DNA of 64,000 nt from Synechococcus sp. UW69 (GTDB taxonomy: Bacteria; Cyanobacteriota; Cyanobacteriia; PCC-6307; Cyanobiaceae): contig NZ_UCNW01000008.1 in assembly GCF_900474185.1 (NCBI RefSeq), forward strand, positions 124,001 through 188,000, in the 5' to 3' direction. The position numbers and the translations under genes are program-made. How positions within the stretch are numbered: position 1 is the first letter of the stretch; each line of letters starts with the position of its first letter. Shown here piece by piece: positions 34,806-43,050 of this stretch. The notes below the pieces were generated by a model. That model did no database searches. It was not told where the DNA came from and saw only the letters and a program-made list of their open reading frames with translations.

Positions 34806-35973
34806 AGCGAGGTAGCTCTGTCTCAAACAGGTTGAGGAGACGGTTCACATTTTCTGGGTTGGAGTTGTACCCCATCAGCCCGATTCGCCAGATTTTTCCA
34901 GCAAGCGTGCCGAGACCACCGCCCACCTCGATCCCGTGGTTGTTCAGCAGGTGCTGACTGAAGGCCTTTCCATCCACACCTTCAGGGATGCGAACAGTGG
35001 TGAGCGTCGGCAGTCGACGGTCGGCCGGAACATGCATAGAAAGCCCGAGACTTTCGAGGCCGCTCCACAGCAATTCCGCATTGCTGCGGTGTCGAGCCCA
35101 GGCCTGATCTAGACCTTCTTCGGCCAACAGACGTAAGGCTTCGCGCATGCCGAAATTCATGTTGACCGGCGCCGTGTGGTGGTAGACGCGATCACTGCCC
35201 CAGTACTGATTAAGCAGGGACACATCGAGGTACCAATTGGGAACCTTGCCCTGACGGGCAGACATCTTGGCCTCGGCGCGAGGGCCCATCGTGAAGGGTC
35301 CAAGGCCCGGAGGGCAGCTCAATCCCTTCTGGCTGCAGCTGTAAGCGAGATCAACCTTCCACTCATCGATGTAAAGCGGAACTCCCCCCAAGGACGTGAC
35401 GGTATCGAGCAGCAGCAAGCAGTCGTGCTTGCGGCAGAGATCGCCAATGCCGTCCATGGGTTGGCAGACACCCGTGGAGGTTTCGGCATGAACCATCGCC
35501 AAGATCGCAGGCTTGTGCTCGATCAGGGCCGCTTCGAGTTCATCGAGAGAAAACCACTCTCCCCAAGGCTTCTCAATGGTTTTGACATCAGCGCGGTAAC
35601 GCCCCGCCATATCTGCCAGACGGAGGCCGAAATATCCCTTCACCGCAACAAGAACGGTGTCTCCAGGTTCCACGGTGTTGGCCAGGGTTGCCTCCATGGC
35701 GGCACTCCCGGTACCACTCATCGGAAGCGTGAGGCGGTTGTCCGTCTGCCAGGCGTAGCGCAGAAGTTCCTGCACCTCACCCATCAGCTCGACGTAAAGA
35801 GGATCAAGGTGACCGATGGGAGTTCGCGACAGCGCCTTCAGAACCGTCGGGTGCGCGTTCGAGGGGCCTGGTCCCAGAAGCAGTCGATCTGGAGTGCTGA
35901 TCGGTGCAAAAGCTTTGCGATGACGATCGTCAACAGGAAGAAGAGAGTTGGTCGTCGCCAAAGCCCTGATCAT
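34777..35973 (-). CDS. Alanine/serine-glyoxylate aminotransferase (class V)
   Basis: A 398-residue class V aminotransferase. The N-terminal signature LLLGPGPSNAHPTVLKAL precedes MSGTGSAAMEATLAN, VHAETSTGVCQPM and the PLP lysine in SCSQKGLSCPPGLG. It most likely removes glyoxylate produced by photorespiration, using alanine or serine as the amino donor; the family does not separate these substrates by simple motifs. It converges on tadA and is followed upstream by apcF on the same strand after 96 bases. Confidence 0.92.
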   Translation of the reverse strand: MIRALATTNSLLPVDDRHRKAFAPISTPDRLLLGPGPSNAHPTVLKALSRTPIGHLDPLYVELMGEVQELLRYAWQTDNRLTLPMSGTGSAAMEATLANTVEPGDTVLVAVKGYFGLRLADMAGRYRADVKTIEKPWGEWFSLDELEAALIEHKPAILAMVHAETSTGVCQPMDGIGDLCRKHDCLLLLDTVTSLGGVPLYIDEWKVDLAYSCSQKGLSCPPGLGPFTMGPRAEAKMSARQGKVPNWYLDVSLLNQYWGSDRVYHHTAPVNMNFGMREALRLLAEEGLDQAWARHRSNAELLWSGLESLGLSMHVPADRRLPTLTTVRIPEGVDGKAFSQHLLNNHGIEVGGGLGTLAGKIWRIGLMGYNSNPENVNRLLNLFETELPRFSGSEAAAA

Positions 35974-36069
35974 TGGTTCGTGATGGTGAGCCTACGCAGT
36001 CATGCCCCTCAGAAGAGATGAGAGCTGCACGATTGCAATCTGTTCAAATCTTGCGCTGAACTTTTGCGT

Positions 36070-36594
36070 TCAACGTTGGCGAACATTGGTTTCAGCAAGG
36101 CCTTTGGCCAGGTGATCGAACGGCTGCAGAACAGTGGCGAGCTGCTCGGATGCCGCACCATTGGCCAGAAGCATCTCGGCCACGACTTCCCCGAGCAAAA
36201 CAATGCTGCGAACAGTGGGGCCAGTAGGAACGCCAAGGCTCTTGTAGGTGTCGTCCAGCCCGTTGAGAACACGCTCATTGAGAATCGTGCTATCGCCGGC
36301 AACCAGGGCATAGCTGGCGTAGCGCAGGAAGTAATCCATGTCCCGCAGACAGGCAGCGAGCCGACGGGTCGTGTAGGCGTTTCCGCCAGGGAGGAGCAGG
36401 TCGGGCTCATCTCGGAACAGCCGCTGGCTGGCCTCACGCACAATTTCGGCGGCGGAACCGTTGATCAGCTCAACAGCCTGAATCCGCAGCGTGGATTCAT
36501 CCAGATACGCATTGATGCTGTCGATCGCTGGACGATCGAAATAACGACCCAGTTGGTCGTAGCGACCGATCAGACCGCTGATTGCATCGCGCAT
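36070..36594 (-). CDS. apcF: Allophycocyanin beta-18 subunit ApcF
   Basis: A 174-residue phycobiliprotein starting MRDAISGLIGRYDQLGRYFD. The chromophore-binding region reads TTRRLAACLRDMDYFLRYAS, with the bilin-attachment Cys in AACLRD, and NAYTTRR supports the beta-18 (ApcF) rather than ApcB identity. ApcF sits in the phycobilisome core trimer with the ApcE bilin domain and helps funnel energy to photosystem II. It is a solitary apc gene, divergent from glnA. Length is slightly above the usual 169, with a short polar tail. Confidence 0.94.
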   Translation of the reverse strand: MRDAISGLIGRYDQLGRYFDRPAIDSINAYLDESTLRIQAVELINGSAAEIVREASQRLFRDEPDLLLPGGNAYTTRRLAACLRDMDYFLRYASYALVAGDSTILNERVLNGLDDTYKSLGVPTGPTVRSIVLLGEVVAEMLLANGAASEQLATVLQPFDHLAKGLAETNVRQR

Positions 36595-36721
36595 TTCCCT
36601 GAATCTCCAGAGGATCCCCCGCGGACGCTAACACCGTTGAAGCGGGCAAATCCTTTGGCAGGCCTGCATTTCGGCCAAGTTGACAGAAACGGTTACGCAG
36701 TTGACTCCAGGCAGCTGGAAC

Positions 36722-36763
36722 GTACCTCTTGATACAAAATGGTGACTTGTGGCTCTATACGGT
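36722..36763 (+). promoter_or_regulatory. NtcA-activated glnA promoter
   Basis: A perfect NtcA site GTA-N8-TAC lies at 36722-36735 (GTACCTCTTGATAC). A TAN3T -10 element (TACGGT, 36758-36763) starts 22 bases after it, the standard class II spacing for NtcA-activated promoters, in which NtcA replaces the -35 box. Transcription would start about 30 bases before the glnA ATG. The site and spacing are seen directly; activation is inferred from known glnA regulation in cyanobacteria. Confidence 0.85.
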
Positions 36764-36800
36764 CACATCACTGCACAATTCAGTCGAGCAGTCCTTTCTT

Positions 36801-38222
36801 ATGTCGAAATCCCCCCAGGACGTCCTGCGCCAGATCAAGGACGAAGGCATCGAACTGATCGACCTCAAATTCACCGATCTGCACGGCAAGTGGCAGCACC
36901 TAACGGTCTGTACCGATCTGCTGGAGGAAGAATCCTTCACTGAAGGCCTGGCTTTTGACGGTTCATCCATCCGTGGATGGAAGGGCATCCAGGCCTCCGA
37001 CATGGCCATGGTTCCCGACGCCAACACGGCCTGGGTTGATCCGTTCTATCGGCACAAAACCCTGAGCATGATCTGCTCGATTCAGGAGCCGCGCACCGGT
37101 CAGCCCTATGAGCGCTGTCCCCGCGCCCTGGCCCAGCGTGCTTTGAATCACCTCGCCAGCACGGGGCTGGCCGACATGGCCTTCTTCGGTCCTGAGCCTG
37201 AATTCTTCCTCTTCGACGACGTCCGCTACAACTCGGCCGAAGGTGGCTCCTTCTACAGCGTCGACACGATCGAGGCGGGTTGGAACACGGGTCGCATCGA
37301 GGAAGGCGGCAACCTCGCCTACAAAATTCAGGTGAAAGAGGGCTACTTCCCCGTTGCTCCAAACGACACAGCCCAGGACATCCGCTCCGAGATGCTTTTG
37401 CTGATGGGGCAACTGGGTATCCCCACCGAGAAGCACCACCACGAAGTTGCCGGTGCAGGCCAGCACGAGCTCGGCATGAAATTCGCTGAGCTCATCCAGG
37501 CAGCCGACAACGTCATGACGTACAAGTACGTCGTGCGCAACGTGGCCAAGAAGTACGGCAAGACAGCCACCTTCATGCCCAAGCCGGTGTTCAACGACAA
37601 CGGCACAGGCATGCATGTGCACCAGAGCCTCTGGAAAGGTGGTCAGCCACTGTTCTTCGGCGAAGGCACCTACGCGAACCTGTCGCAGACCGCCCGCTGG
37701 TACATCGGCGGCATCCTCAAGCACGCTCCTGCCTTCCTGGCCTTCACCAACCCCACCACCAACAGCTACAAGCGTCTGGTGCCCGGCTTCGAAGCTCCAG
37801 TGAACCTGGTGTACTCGGAGGGCAACCGTTCCGCCGCTGTGCGGATTCCTCTCACCGGCCCAAGCCCCAAGGCCAAGCGCCTCGAATTCCGTTCCGGTGA
37901 TGCCCTGGCCAATCCATATCTGGCCTTCAGCGCCATGATGATGGCTGGCCTGGATGGCATCAAGAACCAGATCGATCCCGGCGACGGCGAAGACCGCGAT
38001 TTGTTCGAGCTTCCGGCTGAAGAGCTTTCGAAGATCGCAACGGTCCCGGCTTCCCTCAATGGTGCCTTGGAAGCTCTGAATGCCGATCGTGCCTTCCTCA
38101 CCGCTGGCGGAGTGTTCAGCGACGACTTCATCGACAACTGGATTGACCTCAAATACGAAGAGGTTCAGCAGCTGCGTCAGCGTCCTCACCCCCACGAATT
38201 CACCATGTACTACGACGCCTGA
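36801..38222 (+). CDS. glnA: Glutamine synthetase type I
   Basis: A 473-residue GSI beginning [20 protein letters not shown]. It has [11 protein letters not shown] near 54, EPEFFLFD near 135, [12 protein letters not shown] near 215 and the adenylylation-loop region near 385-400 (cyanobacterial GS is controlled by IF peptides and NtcA rather than adenylylation). It makes glutamine from ammonium and glutamate, the main nitrogen entry point. The ATG at 36801 gives the canonical length; an in-frame ATG at 36729 lies inside the promoter. A strong terminator follows. Confidence 0.98.
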   Translation: MSKSPQDVLRQIKDEGIELIDLKFTDLHGKWQHLTVCTDLLEEESFTEGLAFDGSSIRGWKGIQASDMAMVPDANTAWVDPFYRHKTLSMICSIQEPRTGQPYERCPRALAQRALNHLASTGLADMAFFGPEPEFFLFDDVRYNSAEGGSFYSVDTIEAGWNTGRIEEGGNLAYKIQVKEGYFPVAPNDTAQDIRSEMLLLMGQLGIPTEKHHHEVAGAGQHELGMKFAELIQAADNVMTYKYVVRNVAKKYGKTATFMPKPVFNDNGTGMHVHQSLWKGGQPLFFGEGTYANLSQTARWYIGGILKHAPAFLAFTNPTTNSYKRLVPGFEAPVNLVYSEGNRSAAVRIPLTGPSPKAKRLEFRSGDALANPYLAFSAMMMAGLDGIKNQIDPGDGEDRDLFELPAEELSKIATVPASLNGALEALNADRAFLTAGGVFSDDFIDNWIDLKYEEVQQLRQRPHPHEFTMYYDA

Positions 38223-38245
38223 TCCGCACTCGTTGAGACCCACGA

Positions 38246-38272
38246 CCCGCCTCGCAGGAGGCGGGTTTTTTT
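38246..38272 (+). terminator. glnA intrinsic terminator
   Basis: An 8-bp perfect stem CCCGCCTC / GAGGCGGG with a GCAG loop is followed by seven T residues, starting 24 bases after the glnA stop. It should end the glnA transcript. Confidence 0.93.
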
Positions 38273-38337
38273 GTGGACTGCTTGGCACGCGGTTGCGCGT
38301 CACATCCGCTGGAATGGGTCTGTTGTCTGAATCCGCG

Positions 38338-39411
38338 ATGGCGTCAACGCCCCTGAGCAAGCTTGCGTACCAAACGCTTCAGCAAGGCAAAAGCATCGCG
38401 GGCCTGGCTCACAAAGAGCTGAGCACCAAGCTGATGGAATGGGTGGCTCCCGATGCCGTTCCCAAAACTGAAGCAGTCTCCGCCGAGGTACTCGGAGCAC
38501 TTCGCCTGGATATGGACAAACTCCAGGAACAGGATTGGCAGGAGGCTCAACAGGGGATCTATCCGGAGCAACTGCTCTTCGATGCGCCCTGGCTCGACTG
38601 GGTCAGCCGTTATCCACAGGTGTGGATGGATCTCCCCTCCACCTGGGATCGACGCCGTGAGCGCAACGTTCGCGATCTGCCACGGGACACGGAAACAGCG
38701 CTTTACCCCGACTACTACCTTCAAAATTTTCACCATCAAACCGATGGATATCTGAGTGATCACTCCGCCGGTCTCTACGACTTACAGGTTGAGATCCTGT
38801 TCAACGGCACAGCCGATGCCATGCGTCGACGGGTCCTGGCTCCACTCAAACGCGGCTTGAAGCATTTCGCTGACCGGGCTCCGGGCTCCCTGAAGATCCT
38901 TGATGTGGCCACCGACACCGGTCGGACGCTGCACCAAATCCGAGCTGCTGTTCCTCACGCGCAACTCATCGGGACCGATCTCTCCGAGTCGTACCTCCGT
39001 CAGGCCAATCGCTGGTTGAATGCCGGGGATGCCTCGCTGGTTCAGCTGATCCGTGCCAATGGGGAATCACTCCCCTTGGCTGATGGCTCGGTTCAAGCCG
39101 TGACCTGTGTATTCCTGCTGCATGAACTGCCAGCAGAAGCCCGCCAAAACGTTCTCAACGAGGCTTGGAGGGTGCTCGAGCCCGGCGGTGTTTTGGTTCT
39201 TGCCGACTCTGTGCAGATGGCAGATTCAGCCAAATTTGCCGCAGTGATGGAGAACTTCCGGCGTGTCTTCCATGAGCCTTACTACCGGGATTACATCGGT
39301 GATGACATCGACAAACGCTTAACAGCTGCAGGCTTCGAGGGAATCACAGCTGAATCCCACTTCATGACGCGGGTCTGGTCAGCACGCAAACCCACCAATG
39401 AAGAGACCTGA
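38338..39411 (+). CDS. SAM-dependent methyltransferase
   Basis: A 357-residue protein starting MASTPLSKLAYQTLQQGKSI. A helical N-terminal region of about 180 residues precedes a class I methyltransferase domain: motif I ILDVATDTGRT (187-197), acidic loop LIGTDLSESYL, motif III-like VTCVFLLHELP and LEPGGVLVLADS. Motif I has DTG in place of the common GxG. The domain resembles ubiquinone/menaquinone- and phytol-type methyltransferases but the substrate is unknown. The ATG at 38338 follows the glnA terminator. Confidence 0.87.
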   Translation: MASTPLSKLAYQTLQQGKSIAGLAHKELSTKLMEWVAPDAVPKTEAVSAEVLGALRLDMDKLQEQDWQEAQQGIYPEQLLFDAPWLDWVSRYPQVWMDLPSTWDRRRERNVRDLPRDTETALYPDYYLQNFHHQTDGYLSDHSAGLYDLQVEILFNGTADAMRRRVLAPLKRGLKHFADRAPGSLKILDVATDTGRTLHQIRAAVPHAQLIGTDLSESYLRQANRWLNAGDASLVQLIRANGESLPLADGSVQAVTCVFLLHELPAEARQNVLNEAWRVLEPGGVLVLADSVQMADSAKFAAVMENFRRVFHEPYYRDYIGDDIDKRLTAAGFEGITAESHFMTRVWSARKPTNEET

Positions 39412-39488
39412 TAAGCGGATTCCCTGACAGCGTCCCTTGCACGAACGCTTGCGAGCCATAGGGTAAATGCGATTACGAAGGGAACTTC

Positions 39489-39779
39489 ATGACCAATCCC
39501 TTCCGGCTGCGTTGGCTTCAGGGCTGGACGTTTCAGGTCGTGCTGATGGAAGGTCACGTGCAAGTCGAAGCCCTTGGTTTCGGCATATGCCTGCGCACAG
39601 CTTTGCTGCCTGGGGAGAGCCCCCAAGCCGCGGCAGATCGTCTTGTTCTCTCTGAGGATCGCCGGCGGCGGGCCCTGCACAATGCATGGCTTCGCGGTCA
39701 GCACATGCCACAACCTTCAGGGGTTCATTCCACCGAGGAAGAAGCTCCCGCATCCAATTCTCTGGTGGTGGTTGCTTAG
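39489..39779 (+). CDS. Hypothetical protein, 96 aa
   Basis: The ATG is preceded by GAAGGGAAC, a good ribosome-binding site. The protein begins MTNPFRLRWLQGWTFQVVLM, with a beta-like hydrophobic start, then a charged helical part (LLPGESPQAAADRLVLSEDR) and a polar tail. No known domain is recognised. It looks like a small picocyanobacterial protein, and its close 77-base spacing after the methyltransferase might link the two. Confidence 0.6.
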   Translation: MTNPFRLRWLQGWTFQVVLMEGHVQVEALGFGICLRTALLPGESPQAAADRLVLSEDRRRRALHNAWLRGQHMPQPSGVHSTEEEAPASNSLVVVA

Positions 39780-39809
39780 GCCCATCGCCAACCGGTTGAG
39801 CTGATCGAT

Positions 39810-40079
39810 TTAGAGCTGAGACAGCAGCCAGGCCAGAGTGAAACCCGCTCCACCAAAGCGGAGTGCCTTCCAGAAACGCTGCCCCGATTCCGTTGGTACA
39901 TCCCACCCCGCAAGCGGGTGGCTGATCAGGTTTGTGGCAAGTTTGCGGCGCTGGATCCAGCGTCGAGCGGCAACACCCGACCCAACATTGGACTGCCTTT
40001 GCCCTTGCAGCAGCAAGCGTGAACCATGGTGCAACCAACGCAGTTCACTGCGACATCGTTTGCCTTTGCGCTCTTCCAA
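39810..40079 (-). CDS. Possible small protein with hydrophobic C-terminus
   Basis: A minus-strand frame whose last 45 residues look protein-like (RRKLATNLISHPLAGWDVP, then FWKALRFGGAGFTLAWLLSQ, ending in Leu), with a terminal membrane helix. The start is unclear: TTG at 40079 or TTG at 40016, no ATG in frame. It fills an otherwise 349-base gap between two plus-strand genes. No family is recognised. Confidence 0.35.
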   Translation of the reverse strand: MEERKGKRCRSELRWLHHGSRLLLQGQRQSNVGSGVAARRWIQRRKLATNLISHPLAGWDVPTESGQRFWKALRFGGAGFTLAWLLSQL

Positions 40080-40128
40080 GGCATTGAACCCACGTGCTCC
40101 GAAACTAGAGCGATCTGCTGATCAAGGG

Positions 40129-40383
40129 ATGACACCGCCCCCCGCCCCATGGCCCGACTCCGCCAAAGGAAAGGCAGAGGAGCTCCATCAGCTGCTCCGC
40201 ATTAGCGATCGCGAATGGCATCAACTGAAAAGCAACCGCAAGCGTCGTGGTGCCGAGTTATTGGCGGCAGCGTTGGTGCAATTACTCCGCCAGGGAGACC
40301 ACACGGATGTCGAGCAACTAACCCAGCAAGCGCTTGGCTGGATTAAAGGAGAACTGAAGGATCCGGGCTGTCCCCGTCACTGA
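40129..40383 (+). CDS. Small conserved-looking cyanobacterial protein, 84 aa
   Basis: Begins MTPPPAPWPDSAKGKAEELH and continues with a charged helical protein containing LLRISDREWHQLKSNRKRRG and LGWIKGELKDPG. The pattern resembles DUF6439-type cyanobacterial small proteins, though this naming is from memory. The ATG at 40129 follows CAAGGG. A longer frame from 39838 would overlap the opposite-strand ORF and is not favoured. It is convergent with the GHKL ATPase (41-nt overlap). Confidence 0.6.
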   Translation: MTPPPAPWPDSAKGKAEELHQLLRISDREWHQLKSNRKRRGAELLAAALVQLLRQGDHTDVEQLTQQALGWIKGELKDPGCPRH

Positions 40384-40780
40384 CCGGGCGCCGGCAGGCC
40401 AGTTGAAGTCGGTTTCCCCTCCGACTCCAGCGGACATCGTCAAAACATTGATGAATGAGGAACAGTCCGCGGCCACTGGCAGCATCAAGCGCCGTCGGCA
40501 GGCTCGCTGTGCGGGACTGCTGCGGCAAGCCGCAGCCTTCATCCTGAACCTGCCAGACCAACCAGTTGGGCGTCAGGATCCGACGAACGCGAAGCTTCTT
40601 GGCTGGATTTTCATCATTGCCGTGGCGGACGGCATTCACCAGAGCCTCATGTAAACCCAACTCGATGCGCTGACTGGTGAACACACAGCCCACCGGCTCG
40701 GTGAGCAGCTCCAGCAGAGGGGCCAGCTGCAACGTGGACGGCAGTGTGAACTCAGCCCAGCGAAACCTCTTGGACGGCAC
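40343..40780 (-). CDS. GHKL/anti-sigma-type ATP-binding protein
   Basis: About 145 residues with a Bergerat fold: N box GLHEALVNAVRHGN, G1-like VQDEGCGLP and G2-like ASGRGLFLIHQC. This matches HATPase_c_2 proteins of the RsbW/SpoIIAB type, serine kinases that bind sigma factors or anti-anti-sigma factors. The GTG at 40780 is the likely start because the frame further up runs into gun4. No STAS partner is adjacent. It lies 53 bases downstream of gun4 on the same strand. Confidence 0.82.
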   Translation of the reverse strand: MPSKRFRWAEFTLPSTLQLAPLLELLTEPVGCVFTSQRIELGLHEALVNAVRHGNDENPAKKLRVRRILTPNWLVWQVQDEGCGLPQQSRTASLPTALDAASGRGLFLIHQCFDDVRWSRRGNRLQLACRRPVSDGDSPDPSVLL

Positions 40781-40833
40781 AGTGGAGCACGTTGACGTCG
40801 GTCTTTTGAACTTACCGTTGTTAGATGTCCCCG

Positions 40834-41562
40834 TCAGGGTCTGCGGGCCACAAGCGCTGGATGATTCAGAACTGAATCCATCAACCGAACCCCCCTCAGC
40901 TGATTGATCAACGGCATGTGGCCCTCGGGAGCCTCGATCGACCAAGTGAATGCACCGGGATATCGGGTCCAGACCCCATCGCGTTTCCAGCCAATGCGGG
41001 GCCACAGGCGTTCGTAACGGCCATCGAGGGCGTCCAGTAGCTGGGACTGGACCGTAAAGCCAAAGCGGCCTTGGGAATAAACCGTCCAGAGCCGATCGAG
41101 ACTGACCAGATCAATGCCCGACATCGGAGCCACTTCAGTGAAGTAGACGTAGCCCCGCTTCACAGCAGCATCCCCGGCCAAATCGCGCAGACACTGACTT
41201 GTGATGCGATCAGCTTCCTCAAAGTTTTGGTTGAGCAGCTCCTGCTGCAACGGCCCGTAATTCAGGCCAACTGCGGATTCAGCTGCCAGCCAGCCGGCAT
41301 CTGGGGATTTGATCAGAGCGGCAATGGACTCAGGCTGGTGGCGCTGCAGCACCTGCAGAATCCAGCCTGCAGCCCAGTCATCACCGGCAGGATCGAAGCC
41401 AGAAAGAAGATCTGGCCCGACGGCAGCAAGGTCCTCAGATCGTGCTTCGACCTGCTTGATCAGAGGGCGTCGTTGGCGAGGTGTTCCCTTCGCGAAACGA
41501 TCCAGCAGCTGGTCAACGCTGAGTTTGGTGGCGGGTGTGGAACCGGAGAGCATGAGTCGCAA
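40834..41562 (-). CDS. gun4: GUN4-domain tetrapyrrole-binding protein
   Basis: A 242-residue protein. A helical N-terminal region (about 1-100) precedes the GUN4 domain: LNYGPLQQELLNQNFEEADR, then GYVYFTEVAPMSGIDLVSLD, YSQGRFGFTVQSQ and WTRYPGAFTWSIEAPEGHMP. GUN4 binds protoporphyrin IX and stimulates Mg-chelatase at the start of chlorophyll synthesis. The N-terminal domain matches full-length cyanobacterial Gun4. It is divergent from mnmH, with 30 bases between start codons. Confidence 0.94.
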   Translation of the reverse strand: MRLMLSGSTPATKLSVDQLLDRFAKGTPRQRRPLIKQVEARSEDLAAVGPDLLSGFDPAGDDWAAGWILQVLQRHQPESIAALIKSPDAGWLAAESAVGLNYGPLQQELLNQNFEEADRITSQCLRDLAGDAAVKRGYVYFTEVAPMSGIDLVSLDRLWTVYSQGRFGFTVQSQLLDALDGRYERLWPRIGWKRDGVWTRYPGAFTWSIEAPEGHMPLINQLRGVRLMDSVLNHPALVARRP

Positions 41563-41592
41563 CCGGCCCCAACTGGCTCGGTGTTGGCCACT

Positions 41593-42636
41593 ATGTCAGG
41601 CATGGGCGAGACAAGTTCAATCGAGATCCAGCAGCTTCGCGAGCTGAAAGGTCCGCTGGTGGATGTGCGCAGCCCCAGCGAATTTGCGAAGGGGCACTGG
41701 CCCGGGGCCATCAACCTGCCTTTGTTCAACGATGAGGAGCGGGCCGAAGTCGGCATCGCGTACAAGCAGCAAGGACGCAGACCAGCGATTCATCTGGGCC
41801 TTGAACTCACCGGACCCAAGCTCAGCAGCTTGGCCCATCAGCTGGAGACCCTTCGCGAGCTGGGCAATCCACGGATCTACTGCTGGCGTGGAGGAATGCG
41901 CTCGGCCAGCATGGCCTGGCTCGCGCAGCAGCTCGACCTCAAGCCAACACTTCTGCAAGGGGGTTACAAGAGCTACCGGCGCTGGGCCCAGAACCGATTT
42001 GAACGGAGATGGCCCCTGCGCGTCATGGGGGGGCGAACGGGAACTGGAAAAACTGATTTGCTGTTGGCCATGGCGGCTTGCGGAGTAGCCGTTGTTGATC
42101 TGGAAGGGCTGGCCCACCACCGCGGCAGCAGTTTCGGCGGCCTGGGCCTGCCGGATCAACCCAGTACCGAGCACTACGAGAACAAATTGGCTGAAGCGCT
42201 GGATCAGCACCAACGCCAGCGGGCAACGGCGATTTGGTTGGAAGCCGAAAGCATTCAAGTAGGGAGCTGCCGCATTCCCAAACCTCTCTTCGATCAGATG
42301 CAGCAGGCCCCTGTGCTGGAGATTCAGCGCGACCTGACCGAACGGGTCGAACAACTGGTGCAGGTGTACGGCCATCAAGGGGCGTCAGCTCTCGCTGAGG
42401 CGACCCAGCGGATCAGTCGACGACTCGGCCCGCAGCGCACCAAGGAAGCCCTCGAGGCGATTGCCAGGGAAGACTGGGCCAGCGCCTGCCGCGCCACACT
42501 CGACTATTACGACCGTTGCTACGACCACGAATTGGCGCGATCCCCCAAACGCGACAACATCGACCTATCGGGCCTCAGTGCTGATCAAGCCGCGCAGACG
42601 CTGATCAAGCACGGGTTTGTTGAAATCCCCGATTAA
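41593..42636 (+). CDS. mnmH: tRNA 2-selenouridine synthase
   Basis: A 347-residue protein with an N-terminal rhodanese domain carrying catalytic Cys97 in CWRGGMRS and a P-loop GRTGTGKT (147-154). This two-domain order is specific to MnmH/SelU, which geranylates 2-thiouridine and replaces sulfur with selenium at the tRNA wobble position. Selenophosphate synthetase (SelD) is not in the window. Length is close to E. coli MnmH. An in-frame upstream extension to 41071 is antisense to gun4 and rejected. Confidence 0.92.
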   Translation: MSGMGETSSIEIQQLRELKGPLVDVRSPSEFAKGHWPGAINLPLFNDEERAEVGIAYKQQGRRPAIHLGLELTGPKLSSLAHQLETLRELGNPRIYCWRGGMRSASMAWLAQQLDLKPTLLQGGYKSYRRWAQNRFERRWPLRVMGGRTGTGKTDLLLAMAACGVAVVDLEGLAHHRGSSFGGLGLPDQPSTEHYENKLAEALDQHQRQRATAIWLEAESIQVGSCRIPKPLFDQMQQAPVLEIQRDLTERVEQLVQVYGHQGASALAEATQRISRRLGPQRTKEALEAIAREDWASACRATLDYYDRCYDHELARSPKRDNIDLSGLSADQAAQTLIKHGFVEIPD

Positions 42637-42666
42637 GATCGCTTCTACCGATGGGTCTAGAACGAC

Positions 42667-43050
42667 GTGAGCGAAGCAGCGATTCAGTTCTTTCGGGGAA
42701 TCAATGAGCCGGTGGTTCCCGATATTCGTCTGACCCGCAGCCGCGACGGTCGTACTGGTCAAGCAACCTTCCGTTTCGAGAAGCCTGCTGCGATTGCTCC
42801 AGAAACGATGGGCGACATCACTGGCATGTGGATGGTCGATGAAGAAGGTGAGATGGTCACCCGAGAAGTGAACGGCAAGTTTGTGAACGGCACAGCGAGT
42901 GCTCTTGAAGCCGTTTACTCCTGGAAATCCGAAGAGGATTTCGAGCGATTCATGCGCTTTGCCCAGCGCTACGCCGAGGCCAACGGCTTGGGTTATTCAC
43001 AAAATCAGGATTCCAATCAGACTGACGCGGCCGACGATCAACAAGCTTGA
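42667..43050 (+). CDS. psb28: Photosystem II assembly protein Psb28
   Basis: The 127-residue protein starts (GTG) [20 protein letters not shown]. It has the Psb28 features [29 protein letters not shown] and [19 protein letters not shown]. Psb28 binds the cytoplasmic side of RC47/PSII intermediates and protects assembly at the Qb site. The C-terminus has an acidic extension ([11 protein letters not shown]). The TGA overlaps the TTG start of the first AI-2E-type transporter. Confidence 0.95.
   Translation: MSEAAIQFFRGINEPVVPDIRLTRSRDGRTGQATFRFEKPAAIAPETMGDITGMWMVDEEGEMVTREVNGKFVNGTASALEAVYSWKSEEDFERFMRFAQRYAEANGLGYSQNQDSNQTDAADDQQA

Noticed and set aside
36963-38360. 465-codon open frame on the minus strand
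   Set aside because: Antisense to glnA and crosses its terminator; a consequence of GC-rich third positions.
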